Shown here: in pieces, positions 26,459 through 38,816 of the stretch
Layout of the letters: every line of letters begins with the position of its first letter
Numbering within the stretch: position 1 is the first letter of the stretch
NCBI GenBank assembly: GCA_022749755.1
Contig: CM040449.1
Location: 5,227,157 to 5,291,156 of the forward strand
Source of the DNA: Azadirachta indica
Taxonomy: Eukaryota > Streptophyta > Magnoliopsida > Sapindales > Meliaceae
DNA length: 64,000 bases
Direction: 5' to 3'
The notes under the pieces: generated by a model
What the model was told of the DNA's origin: nothing
The model's database searches: none
What the model saw: the letters and a program-made list of their open reading frames with translations, nothing else
Program-made: the position numbers and the translations under genes

Positions 26459-27595
26459 TCAGTCATATGTGCAAGAATTCTTGAGGGAGATTGGAACATT
26501 GAGCTTTTTGGGATCGAAAGTGACGGAACACTCAATTTTCTTGTAAAACTTGGGCTTAACCAATTTCCCCAAAACGTAAGCCCTGGATCGGACGACGAAT
26601 TTCAGTTTAAGAGGTACTGGGAGAGTTGTGGTGCCCGTTGAACTGCTCAATCCAGCTCCACTTCCATATAATGGGATCCTATTGCCCATCACCGCAACAG
26701 AGACTGTTCTCTGACTTTTTCTTGATTGATAAAAACTTTTTTTCATCTGCGGAACACCCATTTCAGCAAATTAAGCAGAGAATAAATATTGAGCTTTGGC
26801 GTTGATTTTGAAGGGTATTTAAGACTTACCGTTCCCGAGGCTATTGTGATTTGAGAGTAGGACAGATCTACGGGAGTTGATGATACGTGCACACCGAAAA
26901 ATGTGCCAGTATTACGATAGATCATCTTAACTGTGGAGTTCATGGTGATCATGTCAGTTGCCACTCCAGTAAAATCTGAACCAGCTTGAATCTTGAATTG
27001 TTCGAATTTTATACTCTGCAAAACCATAATGCAAATCAGCAAAAACACAGATGGCAATTCACTTAAAAAATGAACAATCGTTAAAATGTGAAAAAAGAAA
27101 ACAAACCTTTACTGTGAACTTGGGTTTCTGAGACTTGCTAGCACCCCAAAGAATCAAAGCAAACAGAGAGAACAAAACAAAGAAGCCAAGAACAAAAGCT
27201 AGAAAGTAGCAACGACGGGGGAGACCTCGTCGACGCTCTTCATCTTCGAGAAGTCCCTCTTCTTCAATCACATCACACTCCTTCCACTGCTTCTGTCCTT
27301 TCCTTTGGCCACCTCGAGACGAATCATTGGGAGAGATCTTGCGCGATCCAGGCTTTAAAGACCCAGAAAACCGACTCGAAGACGACTCACGCGAGTGGCG
27401 GCCCACGGACGAGTGAGAGTGGGGAGGTGAGCCGGCGGGACTGAGCACTGGGGTGGAATGAAAGGAGGTTGTCGTTTTCTCTCCATCGTGTGAGTCCCTC
27501 GATGGACTTTGCACATAATAGACTGGACGGCGTGGAGATCTCGTCGGAGACGATGGTGCGAGGCTTGTAACCTCCGAGTCTGTCTTGGCGTGCAT
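26459..27595 (-). CDS. LEA_2 / NDR1-HIN1-like membrane glycoprotein
   Basis: Three exons: 27595-27107, 27015-26830, 26746-26459 (963 nt, 320 aa), all GT-AG and in frame. Residues 1-125 are a Ser/Pro/Arg-rich cytosolic tail with VYYVQSPSRDSHDGEK, a signature of this plant subfamily. An acidic stretch (EEEGLLEDEERRR) leads into one membrane span at about 129-150 (YFLAFVLGFFVLFSLFALILWG). The C-terminal half is the LEA_2 beta-fold domain (TVKMIYRNTGTFFGVHVSSTP). Family members are type II membrane proteins often called late embryogenesis abundant hydroxyproline-rich glycoproteins; their biochemical role is unclear. Upstream (27674-27701) a GA repeat lies in the likely 5' leader. The gene is intact. 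Confidence 0.9.
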
Positions 27596-27670
27596 TGTAT
27601 ACTACTCTCACTGGTTGAAGCTAGAGAGAGAGAGAGCAATGAATGGTGGACTCACTGTATTGAAGGATTG

Positions 27671-27673
<3 letters not shown>

Positions 27674-27701
<28 letters not shown>
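27674..27701. repeat. GA microsatellite in the likely 5' leader of the LEA_2 gene
   Basis: About fourteen GA units 80-106 bp upstream of the LEA_2 start codon, read as CT on the coding strand. A second short GA run lies at 27623-27635. Pyrimidine (CT) runs are common in plant 5' leaders. Confidence 0.85.
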
Positions 27702-30261
27702 CTAACTATAAGCCTGTAAAGCGTGGGAATATTATTGCCTTACTCGACGGGAAAAATTTTGTCCATTCAAGCGAGAGAGAAAGAGAGACAAAACCAAAGT
27801 ATGTATGGTATGTCGGTGGGTATTGGTTTGGCAGGGGAAGCAGCCAGGAACTAGTTACCCGACAGCCGTGTTCCAGTTGGCACCGCACTTCAATTTATTA
27901 TTGGGTACAGTTGATGTCAAGATGTTTGTAGATCGGACGGTAGATGATCAATATTTTGAAAGAAAAAGCTTTAATGGATTCAGGAAGACCTTCAGTGGAA
28001 TATAAATATATTACCTGGGCTTTTACTAAAGGAGAAGGGGGTTGTTAGATGATTTATTAATTATGGACATTGTGAATCATACTCGATTTTCTTTGTATTA
28101 AGAGAAATATTAATTTGTTTGCTTAGTAAGCACTCAGTTTCATAACAAACACGTGAACCCATGTGCCAAAATACTCCGCTCAGCAAGTGTGAATTGGCAT
28201 TGACTGTATTATTTGCTTCTTTATTATTATTATTATTATTATTATTTTTGATAACTGCCCAAACAAAGCATGGATAAAGTTCCTTATCGTTGGCCCAATT
28301 TTTTACGTGGCAGTCCCAAAAAGAAACCGTCTGTCTAGTGTCTACACTCTTCCAATTTCGGGTTCGGGACGAAAATCCCACCGAAGAAAAATGTCGAAGT
28401 GGACTTAAGATGCTGAAACCCTTCCATTCCAATCCATTTCAGGAATGTTGTTGAAATCTCTGGCCACTTTTTTCTGGGAGTCGTTCTTGCTTATCTTCGA
28501 AGTTAAAATTTTGAGTATCATGAGTAATTGAGGTCTGCAATGCGCCTCAATATTTTCTTAAGCACAGATGTGATTACACTGAAGTTTTAAATGTTTTTTA
28601 CACAAAAAATTTTAGGATTTATTTAGCAATTAGCAATGCTTTCGGCAATCAGGAAGGCTAGTCTTGTGTTCCCTCCTAATCCACTGGGCCAAATATCCGA
28701 CTCAACGATCCAGACGGAAACCGTGCTAATTTGGACTTAAACTTTAAGGTAGCCGAAACCTTGTTTGATGGACCCACGATATGCCCATACCATAGCTACA
28801 GTCTAGTGTACAGAGGACAAAATACTGGTGCTCCATTATTCCCCGAATTTGCCAACTGAAATACATACGAGTATTATATAATATTATCTCGCCAGTGCCA
28901 GATGATGGTCAGATCTTGTTAGATCATCCAGTTGACTAAATCCTTTTTAAAATTACGGAAGAAGAATTGAAAGTCCCTAACTTCACTGACATATTGATGG
29001 ATCCAAGTTGGAGGGCTCTAGGTTCTGCTCTCAGTGGTTCCGCTTTTTCCTTGTCTTGCGAATGTGAAGGCATGCACTGAACTTAAATTAAAAATAGAAA
29101 AGGGAAAAAATATCTGGTGAACCCAGAAACGGGGAGGAATTTGTGCTAGCATTCCTCGGCTTGGTTATAGTAAGTTGGAGTTTGGAGGATAACGTGAGTT
29201 GGGCCCTGTTAGCCTGACCATTCCCACGCCCCAAAGTATTCACTTAAATTGATGATGCTTGCCGCCCCTGCACTATAATGATATTCTCTTTCTATCCATG
29301 TAATCGTTCATAGGATACTTAATTAAGAGGTAGCTATTTGATTATGATGCACCATGCAAGGATCATTTAATTATTGCTAAGCTTGGACTGGAAAAGTTAA
29401 TGCGTGCAATCAGTGATATGCAAATAGAGCACTTAAGGAATGTCATAGCCGTCCTGCAACATATAGAGACGTACGTAGCAAAGCCAGAGCTGTTTTCGAC
29501 AGTATAAGGGAATGATTGGAGAGAGGTAATTGCAAAAGCTGATTAATTTGATGAGGTGAGCCATATGGCGTCCACGGATTTGGAATCCAATAGATTGATT
29601 AAAAACTGGCGTGTGACGTGCTTCAAAGATTTCTGAGCCAAATCCATATCACCTTATACAAAAGAGTGACAAACACAGTCGCAGTGCCATGTTTCCTGCT
29701 TCCTATGTCATGCATGCATTGTGCTAAAAATCACCATAGAATATTATAGATTATCATTCCATCAGAAATTTGAAAACTGTACCAAAACCCATCTAAATTT
29801 TCTGAAGTGTTTTTTAATTACATTTACAGTTTGGATGAAAAATATTGCAATCAGTATAAAATCCAAGTTGGCAAGTATACATATATTGAAAGAGAAGAAG
29901 ACAAGGAAGATATTTATGATAATTAGTTGTAGGGCCATAAACATGGCCGAATTTATTTTGGAGTGTACGTATAATGTCGTAAGGTAATGGAGCAAGAGAG
30001 CTAGCAAAGCAGTCATAAACGTGATCTATTTATTTACAGGATTCACCAAAGCCTTCGAGGTTGTTACAACACCCGTGCAATTTTAATAGATATCCATGGA
30101 GCTAAGTATTGAATATGCTGTGCATATACATATACATATATAGATATATTACTTCATGAACAACATTTTTCGTTCAACTTTAAATAAAAAAGCTATATCT
30201 TTATTTATGAAAGAAAAGATAAAGAGTAGTACATGCAACAGGTAAGAGTGTGATATTGTTT

Positions 30262-30271
30262 GTGTATACAC

Positions 30272-30303
<32 letters not shown>

Positions 30304-30310
30304 ACACACA
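30262..30310. repeat. TA-centred palindrome
   Basis: A (TA)n core flanked by matching arms: TGTGTATACACATA on the left and TATGTATGTATACACACA on the right. The whole could fold as a cruciform or hairpin. Confidence 0.7.
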
Positions 30311-30984
30311 CTTTAATTTTATGAATATTGTTTGTGATATTGTATGAATATTCGTTAAAATGTCACGTCATTTTCTACACAGGCATATCTCGTTCATTTC
30401 TGGTGTGCTAGCATTTTATAGAGAAGGAGAAAGGACATCTTTCTTGTGTAACTTAGCCAAATAATTGTAGCTTGGGGACCGACGTGAATATGATTGATAG
30501 ATTACTACTCCTGCTCCTAAATGATTAATTTTTTTAATTTGTTTTTTTAAAAGATGAAAAATCTTTTTCTTTACATAGGAGATTCAAATAATTAATTAAC
30601 GTGAATTGGTTTGAATATCCATGAGTGGTGGCCCAGGTCAAGCCATCCAATATTAATCCGGTAACTAGCTTATATATTCCTCAATATATACTTTCAATCT
30701 GCTACTTAAAAAACTTTTTGAACGAAAATCACCCGCATGTAATGTAGATCAAATTAAAATGATATTAATTACAAATTATCTTCATGTCAAACCAACCAAC
30801 CTAACACTGCTAATTTTATTTAATTGACTCAATGATCAACAGTACTAAATTTCTGTTAAATATTATAAGATCATGACCCTGTCATCCGCTACAATAATTG
30901 GGACTTTGAACATCATGCAACAAGTTAACAACTTGATAATGTCTATAGTAGTGCGTATTAATTAGTTTTTCATTTTTTATTGGT

Positions 30985-31018
<34 letters not shown>

Positions 31019-31497
31019 CCCATTTTCTGAGTTGCAAAGCTAGCTAGCTAGCTAGCTAGCTGGAGACTGCTGTAATCTAATCAAAATATATAAAACAACA
31101 ATAGCTTGGTTCATTTATAGTTTGAAATGGATTTCAAACGGATATAAATTGATCATATAACAGCCGCACACAAATATACATATATAATATAAGCCTATCC
31201 TATTAGCTGAGAGCGGCAAGATCCCGTTAATTACCAACCCTTTTGCTTAATGCAAAGACAATCTTATTCAAAAAGCTAAAGATGGCAAGTAAGTTGGTTC
31301 TTCTACGAAACTGCCTCTATGCCCAGGCTTGTGGCCACTATGGGGCTCTTCACCACATATCTGCCTCCAGTCTCTATCCAACTCAGATAACCAAAAACCT
31401 CCGTTTCTTCCATATGTCTTGGACCTTCTATGCTAAGCTTGTTGCTTTGCTTTGCTTTGCGTATTTCTCTTTAAAAATCAACTTATCTGGATTGACA

Positions 31498-32200
31498 CTT
31501 GGGGCTTATTTGTTTTTTTTTTTTTTATATTAAAATTTGAGTATAATTATTCAAATGTTTAACAGTCTTTTGTCTTTTTAACTTATATCTAAATATTTGA
31601 TAAAAACATCTAAATATAATTAAATTAAAAATTTTAACTTAAATTTAAATGAGCAAATATTTGAATATTTAAATATTTTATTTTTAAAAAATATCTTTAT
31701 TTTTTAAAATTATTTACTAACAAAATTAAAGTTAGGATTAACTATTTTTAACATATTTCTTCTCTATTATAAGTTCCCTCTACTTATCTTCTCAATCCTC
31801 CTTATTTTATACTTTAAATTATTATAATAAATTTGTATATTTATATAATCACAACTATATTATATTATGACTTATTATTTTTATCTAATTTTTATTGATT
31901 TTTATATTATCAATCAAAAAAATTTTTTAAAAAACATATATCAAGCAAATAAATAATATACATATTAATATAATTTATTAATTTTTTATTTATTATTGTA
32001 CCAATATAATCAAAATTATTTAAATATAAGTATATTATTTAAAAGGGTAAATTGGTCAAAATATCAATTTTCAGATTTTTTATTTTATCAAAACAAACAA
32101 CTTAATACTTTAAAATAAAAAATAAATATATCATTTAAATTTAAATTTTATTTATATGCAGAGTTTAGAAAAAAAGAAGAACCAAACACTACCTTACTTT
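31498..32200. mobile_element. Possible hAT-type MITE, decayed
   Basis: An about 700-bp AT-rich block starting GGGGCTTATTTGTTT and ending AACCAAACACTACC. The ends are an imperfect inverted match of the sort seen in plant hAT MITEs (G/C-rich tip, then TGTTTG). It has no coding capacity, and I could not find a clean 8-bp target duplication. Tentative. Confidence 0.35.
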
Positions 32201-32497
32201 AAACCATTTCATTGTTGGTGATCCTTAAAGAAGCGAAATTACACATCGTTCTCTATATGCATGCAGGAAAGTTCGTCAATCATTGTCAATGCGATCCTTT
32301 TTCAGAAAAAAGAAAAAAAATGACATTTAAAAAAATTCAACATCACTAAATAATGATTCTAGCCCATGTTTGATGTTAATGCTCAAGACGTTTAATCGAT
32401 TACCGACTTATTCTGGATTCATATAGATGTCGATTATTACAATACTTGAAATCAGATCATTTTTATGCTCAATGAGTTATTCTGAGACAGCACAAAG

Positions 32498-34804
32498 TCA
32501 ATAACTCACAAACGGCGACACTATAATTGGACTCCTAACAGTGTGCTTCCCGTTTTCTTCAATCCAGACGAGTTCACCAAATGACACCTTTTGTTCATCA
32601 ACTTTGTACGTGAGACTGAGAGTGTAGCTCTGCTTCTCGTACAGTTTTCCGAAGACCAATGTGTCTGGTGAGACGCTAATTACAGAACCCGCAGGTGCAT
32701 TGATCTTGGCCTTATAAGTCGCAGCGCTTCCTCCCACATTGGTCACAGTCCTATAAAATGTCTGAGCAAGTGATGTAGTTTTGTTATCGTACAAACCAAT
32801 GAAGGACGGATAATTAAGATCAGTAGTCGGGTTAGAGCAGCTGTAACTCTTTGATCTTGTAATGGACAAAATTTGTTGTTGGGTGAAATTCATAGAGCAG
32901 AGGAGGTTCACATAATCTTGTGGGGTAGCGTCATAAATCAAACCCGGATCAAGTGCTCGATTAGGATCAACTTGACCTGCTCCCATGGCTAAAGGTGAAG
33001 CATATGTGAAATTGATTAGACCTTGGTCTCGAATTGGATTTAGAGTGTTATCCAATGGGTTTGCTGCGGTCATCATGGCAGACCTAATAGCTGCTGCACT
33101 CCATTTTGGGTGTGCGCCTTTAAGGAGCGCAGCCACACCAGAAGCATGAGGGCAAGCCATTGATGTTCCAGAAATTATGTTGTAGTCACTGGTCAAGAGT
33201 ATATTTGAACCAATTTTGGCCGTGGGCGTGTTTGGAATCCAAGAAGCAAAAACTTTTGACCCAGGGGCCATTACATCTGGCTTTAAGATGGCTGGATAGC
33301 TTGGCGAAGGACCTCTAGAAGTATAGAAAGCCACAGCTGGTGCCGGCTTTGTGCCTAGAATAGTTTGTTGGAACTTGATGCTTGCCACCGGTTCCACAAC
33401 ATTTCTGGCATAGTTGAAGACAGCCGGTGCATCCTCGGCGCTAATCACAACGCCGGGACAATTGAAACGAGCACTTTCCAATAATTCAAGATCATCAGCA
33501 ACGAAGATAGCTGCACGCACATTTGATGCACTAATAACGCGTATTTGCTCGTATACAGACTCAGTTTGGTCACATAGGATGATTGTATCAGTTGGGACTC
33601 TAGACAACAATAGAGTTGAGTTGCATGCTGAATACGTATTGTTATAGAGCAGTGGCAAGTTTTTTACCAGCGCACTAGCTGGGAACACGGTCCATCCAGT
33701 GATGGTTTCTTGATTTTCTTCATCACTTCCAAGAATTATAGTACCGGCAAACGAACGATCAATGGTTCCAGCTGCCACAGTCAATACCCATGGGATTCCG
33801 TTGTGCAAGGTTCCCAGATCTGGTCCTGCATTTCCTGCTGAAGATGAGACCACAACACCATTCTCCATTGCAGCAAATGAGGCTATTGCTATAGGATCTT
33901 CATACAATGGCGTCTCATCAAATCCCATTGATATTGAAATCACATCAACACCATCAGCAATGGCCTGGTCCATACCAGCAAGAACATCAGACGCATAGCG
34001 CCCTTCATTGAAGATGACCTTGTACACGGCCACTCTGGCTCTTGGGGCCACACCTTTCGCTGTACCTTTGGCATAGCCAAAAAATGAGACATCATTGACA
34101 TAATTCCCAGCAACCGTTGATGATGTATGTGTTCCATGTCCCATGGTGTCTCTAGCAGAATTCATGCTAATGTTAATCCCAGGATTTGCTGCTAAAATAC
34201 CCTTGTTAAAATATCTAGCTCCTATAAGCTTTGAGTTGCACATTGAGGAGTTGAACTCCTGTCCAGCTTCACATTCACCCTTCCATGTGGATGGAGTCGC
34301 GGTCATGCCATCATCTTTGTAGCTATCATTTTCCGGCCAGACACCAGTGTCAACAACACCAACGATCACATCTTCACCATAATTTGAGGCAGGCCACAGC
34401 CCAGTGGCAGTATTAAGGAAGAGGAATTCAGGGGTGTAAGTGGTATCAAGTGTCACCAGTTTATCCTTATAAGCAGAGATAAAACCTGGAGACTTCTTTA
34501 GAGTGTCAAGTTCCTGCTGAGATAAAACTGCACTGAAACCATTAAGAGCATTGTCATAAGAGTATACAAGAGACGGTGAAAATCGGTGGTCATTTGATGA
34601 AGAAGTTTTTGTAGACTTGAGGGAATCAACGACAGAGGAGTACCAACGATGGTGGCCAAGTTTAGTTTTGGGCATTTGGGACTTATCCATGTGGACTATA
34701 TATGTAGATCTCTCAACCGAAGTTGACTTAGCATGGAGAGCTAAGAGAAGCCATGTTAGAACGAAAAGGAAAAGATGGGAAACCCCATTATTAACAAACC
34801 CCAT
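32498..34804 (-). CDS. Subtilisin-like serine protease (SBT1-type), copy A
   Basis: Intronless, 768 aa from the ATG at 34804. The open frame extends upstream to 34855, but a TATA box at 34866-34872 places transcription start near 34838, below that codon. The 34804 start also opens a normal signal peptide (LFLFVLTWLLLALHA). Order: signal peptide 1-25, I9 inhibitor prodomain about 35-120, mature enzyme from about 121, protease-associated insert, peptidase S8, fibronectin-III-like C-terminus. Catalytic residues are present: D152 (VVDTGVWPE), H223 (MGHGTHTSS), N325 (SAGNAGP), S548 (ISGTSMACPH). Family enzymes act in the cell wall and apoplast in peptide processing and wall remodelling. The paralogue B lies divergently about 4 kb away. 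The closest Arabidopsis type may be SBT1.9, but this is unsure. Confidence 0.95.
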   Translation of the reverse strand: MGFVNNGVSHLFLFVLTWLLLALHAKSTSVERSTYIVHMDKSQMPKTKLGHHRWYSSVVDSLKSTKTSSSNDHRFSPSLVYSYDNALNGFSAVLSQQELDTLKKSPGFISAYKDKLVTLDTTYTPEFLFLNTATGLWPASNYGEDVIVGVVDTGVWPENDSYKDDGMTATPSTWKGECEAGQEFNSSMCNSKLIGARYFNKGILAANPGINISMNSARDTMGHGTHTSSTVAGNYVNDVSFFGYAKGTAKGVAPRARVAVYKVIFNEGRYASDVLAGMDQAIADGVDVISISMGFDETPLYEDPIAIASFAAMENGVVVSSSAGNAGPDLGTLHNGIPWVLTVAAGTIDRSFAGTIILGSDEENQETITGWTVFPASALVKNLPLLYNNTYSACNSTLLLSRVPTDTIILCDQTESVYEQIRVISASNVRAAIFVADDLELLESARFNCPGVVISAEDAPAVFNYARNVVEPVASIKFQQTILGTKPAPAVAFYTSRGPSPSYPAILKPDVMAPGSKVFASWIPNTPTAKIGSNILLTSDYNIISGTSMACPHASGVAALLKGAHPKWSAAAIRSAMMTAANPLDNTLNPIRDQGLINFTYASPLAMGAGQVDPNRALDPGLIYDATPQDYVNLLCSMNFTQQQILSITRSKSYSCSNPTTDLNYPSFIGLYDNKTTSLAQTFYRTVTNVGGSAATYKAKINAPAGSVISVSPDTLVFGKLYEKQSYTLSLTYKVDEQKVSFGELVWIEENGKHTVRSPIIVSPFVSY

Positions 34805-34865
34805 TGTTTCTTTATAACAACCAAGGATTAGCTTATGGCGTGAATGGGGTCTCAATTATTTGCTA

Positions 34866-34872
34866 ATATATA
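34866..34872 (-). promoter_or_regulatory. TATA box of subtilase A
   Basis: TATATAT on the minus strand, about 62 bp upstream of the ATG at 34804 and only about 11 bp upstream of the alternative in-frame ATG at 34855. It therefore favours the 34804 start. Confidence 0.5.
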
Positions 34873-36818
34873 GAAGTGTCGAACATATCAAAGAAATTAG
34901 AAGGCTTGGTGGTTAATTAATGAAATCTTGCTTTTAAGCAAGAGGCAAGAAGTTTAATTGGTACAATCAATTAGCTGTTAAACATAAAAACTAAAGTCAC
35001 ATCCAATGAAGCCATATCATGTATAGGACATTTAATTTTCTTGCGCTGTGTGAACTTATAACCTAGGAGTTTCAAACTTCCTCATTTTGGTTAGCAGATG
35101 TGACCTAAGAAGCGCGGGTTCATTTCAAATGAAGGCCATATGAAAACTAGCTAGATTGATAAAAAAAAAAACCATCAGTCTTTTGATTCAGGTTATAATT
35201 TCGCGCTTGATAGGAGAACTCAAGCCCCAGTGCCAGAATTTAGCACACACTGTCCAGCAAAACCACCCAACAAATCTTTTCACGGACGTGATTATTTTTT
35301 AATTGTTTTGGTTTTAAACCAATTCTTGGTACTAAGACACAAAGTCCACAATGCGATATTCTTTTTAACGATTAAAGTCGTCTTAAAGTTGTAACAAGAA
35401 CTCTTTGGATGTTGAAAACCGAGGAAGTACTGGACTTTCATACAGCATTTTACATTAAAATATTACACTAAATCGTCTACAATATGGAATAGGCAAGTTG
35501 TATGTATTAGAAAAATTAGCACAACATACTGCCATGTTTTACACACCTCCAATTATTCTGCCATCAAAGTAGACAGAGAAACCAAAAAGTCCTCAAGAAT
35601 GGCTTCTTGAGGAGGAATTGGATTTTAGTTTTGCACTCTTGGTAAAAACAATGATCATTAGAACAAAGGTAACGCCTTGTCTTTGGTGGACAAGAAAGCA
35701 GCGGAATCAGATGGAATATCTTGATGATTTAACTCATAACTCTGGCATATATCTACAGGTCAACATTTTCTTTATTATATGATGACTTCATGCTTGAGAT
35801 TTACTAGGTTAGGAAACAGCTAGATAAAGATTAAGATGTAAAGCCCTAGGATGCGTTCATTCCAAAATCCTGCAGCTACAGGCTAATAGCTAAATCCAAT
35901 GTAGCTTGTTTATTTGGCTGGGTCGGTTTTCTTTCGTATTTGGATCCGCGTTGAGTTTCAAGGCAATTCCTGAGGTCAGGGCACATCAATTAAACTATAA
36001 AGAAATAAAGACTTGTTGTTTGTTGGATTATTCAGATTACCTTTATTCCATCAACCTCTGGCGGAGAACGTCAACATCTCGCAGTTTTGTCTGAGACTGG
36101 ATTCTTTATTTTTATTTCAGACAAATGTTTAAATTTTGAATAATTTAATACAGTACAAGTGATCAAAATTTGTAGGGAAATTGACAAATATCTCGCAATA
36201 TTTGCGGAAAATATACTCCTTCAGTAAGGGAAAAATAAATACCTTTTAAAATTTAATAAATAAACCGATACTTTCCGATTTTTATTAACCGATTAATTTA
36301 TTATTATTTATATTCATAAATTTTGAATAATAATAAAGAAAATACAAGTTTTTTATTTATAATAATTTAGTATCTATTTTAATATTTTTTATAATATAAT
36401 TTTTTTAATTATAATAATTTAATATTTTTTACTCTACACTGAAGATTAAATAATTTTTTAATTTATTATTTAATAAAAATTTAAGAAAAAAAAAATACTA
36501 TAAAGGGTATTTGGTGAGTTGGGCCAAGTCAGAAAATTCGGGTCCAAAAATATTAAAGCCTCTGTCTTTCTTAATAACTACACCCAATAAACAGAAACCC
36601 AGGAAGAAACCCAAAATTTCCCAAGCTCAGTCGGATTCTTAAAGTAAATAAGAATATTATTAAGATACAAATAATAAGAAAAATTCGAATCCTGGTAGGA
36701 TAGAAAAAGAAGACCTAAATATATCAAAAAGAAAAAAAAAAACGAAATTAGGGGATCTTTTTTCACAAAATCAAAAAATTTACTAAGAGCTCAGAACGAA
36801 TTTTATGTATCAACAAAT

Positions 36819-37383
36819 ACTATTATTAAAAAAAAATTTTGACAATACATTTTGATCAAACTCATATGTTAAAATATTTTTAACTTTTTTTATTTTCTTA
36901 TTAATAATTTGATATGTAATTATTAAAAAATTAAAATAAAATATTTTTAATATTTTATTTTTATATATAATATAACTATTTTAAAAAATTATATAAAATT
37001 TACTATTTTTTAAAAAAATTATGAAGATATAAATAAAAAATACGTGTTATTCTAATTAAATTAAAGTACATTATTTAACAATAAATATAAAATATATTTA
37101 ATTACTAATTCTATTAACAAATGACATCAAATTTTATTCTTTTTTATAGTTCTTTTATTTATATTTCTATTTCTATTAAGAAAATCTAATGAATTTAATA
37201 TAATATTTTGAATAAAAAATATATATATATAAAAATAAAATGTTAAAAAAGTATTTCAAAAATTTTTTGACAATTACGTATCAAATTATTATTAAGAAAG
37301 TAAAATAAGAAGGTTAAAAATATTTTAACATATGAGTTTGTTCTAACTCATCATTAAAAATTTTTTGATAATAATATTATTTT
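36819..37383. mobile_element. MITE with about 150-bp terminal inverted repeats
   Basis: The left arm (about 36819-36968) and the reverse complement of the right arm (about 37208-37383) align over most of their length. Shared blocks include AAACTCATATGTTAAAATA, ATTTTTAAC, TAATAATTTGATA and CATTTTATTTTTATATATA-like ends. The middle (about 240 bp) is AT-rich and noncoding. ATTATT flanks both ends and could be a target duplication. With no transposase it is non-autonomous; the superfamily (Mutator-like or hAT) cannot be fixed by eye. Confidence 0.65.
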
Positions 37384-37910
37384 TCTAAATTTGTTATTAA
37401 AATAATATATTAAAATTTTAATTTTTAGTACATTGTGAAAAATATTAAAATAGAGATTAAATTATTCAAAAATTAGAGATAAAAATTATAATAATTTAAC
37501 CAGTCAACTATGAAAATAAAAGTTAAGATATCTGTTTATTTGTTCAAACTTAAAGAATATTTGTTTTTCTTCAAATATTGAGAGTATTTGTCTATTTCCT
37601 CAAATATCATAAGATACTTGTTTCTTTATCAAAATATCAAGAGACATTTGTGAATTTTCCAAATTTTTAAATCATAATGACCTATAGAAGTTGAAAAAAA
37701 GAGAAAATATAAAAAATAAGTATGTACATATGCGAAATGTAACAAAAGTGAATGATTTTACGAAGTTATTTAGACTTTTGATGATAAGCAAAAAGTAATT
37801 AAAAAAAAGGCGTGAAAACTTGTATTTGTCAAAAGAATAAACCGACTTAATTATTAAAATTAGTTAAATTTAACTCAAATTAAGTTAAAATAAATAATTG
37901 TATAAATTCT

Positions 37911-38088
37911 TAATACATTTCTTGTTCGATGTACTATGTAAAGGGACGGCCAGGAAACTAGAACAAAACTTAAGAAAATTCCAATGTCTGGTTCATATTA
38001 ATACATTTCTTGTTCGATGTATACTAGGTAAAAGGACAGCTAGAAGACTAGAGCAATACTCAAGAAAATTCCAGCTTCTGGTTCATAT
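37911..38088. repeat. 88-bp tandem duplication
   Basis: Unit 1 is 37911-37998 and unit 2 is 37999-38088. Both open TAATACATTTCTTGTTCGATG and close TCTGGTTCATAT, with about a dozen substitutions and small indels between them. It lies about 0.8 kb upstream of subtilase B. Confidence 0.8.
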
Positions 38089-38816
38089 ATTCTGCTGCAG
38101 CCCACAGCACATCTAATTAGCGTACATGGAACAAAACTCATGATGTAGATTCAGGAAACGGCTAAACTCTTTATAATTTTGAGGACAAGGAAAATCCAGA
38201 AGTTGTAAGAAAGGAAAAGTGCATAGACATTCCATTCGCAGCTCAGCCATTACCCTTTTTTTTTCTTTTTTTGGCTTCCTGCAAGCCTCGTGTCAAAAGG
38301 AGGTAACCACACAATTAAATTCATACAACAAAAACTGATAAAATGATGGACCAAAGACTGAATTTTTGCTAATATCTCAAAACAAGCAATTATGGCTAGA
38401 AGTCTAAAAATGTGGAGATAATAATTTATATGTCAAGCAGTTTAATGCCAGACAGACTTACAGGCTGCAGTTAACTACTGTGGGTGGGGGACGGTCATAT
38501 TTGGAAGAGCCTTGAGCAACAACGCGAAGCTGCACCAACATTGAAATTGTCACCAACCATAATATTGGATGCTTCACCGTACGGCTTCTGGGAGGAGTAT
38601 GAAAAAAGAAAAGGAAAACAGAGAAAATGGAACTTCGTCTTTTGCCAAGCGAAAGCATCCAACAACAAAGTTAAAGTTCGAACAGAACAGACATGGACGA
38701 GAAGTTAATATTATGTAATTATCGAAGGCTTGCATTAAATAGCTTCATTACATGGCAGCATAAATTCTCTAAATTTCATTGACTTCCTCAACAGTCTCCT
38801 GATCAGCACCTCAACC

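Larger units (their letters stand above)
27702..32497. other. Intergenic spacer between LEA_2 and subtilase genes
   Basis: About 4.8 kb with no supported gene. It holds an ATT run (28220-28246), a TA palindrome (30262-30310), CA/TA repeats (30986-31018), a CTAG array (31041-31062) and an AT-rich block (31498-32200) that looks like a decayed hAT-type element. ORFs at 28061-28432, 29721-29987 and 31243-31533 have no recognisable domain. Confidence 0.55.
34873..38816. other. Intergenic spacer between the divergent subtilases
   Basis: About 3.9 kb without a supported gene. It holds an AT-rich MITE with long inverted repeats (36819-37383) and an 88-bp tandem duplication (37911-38088). ORFs at 35906-36094 and 38458-38708 have no recognisable domain. 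Confidence 0.6.

Noticed and set aside
31243..31533. 96-codon ORF as a gene
   Set aside because: No domain, and it runs into a poly-T tract at the edge of an AT-rich element.
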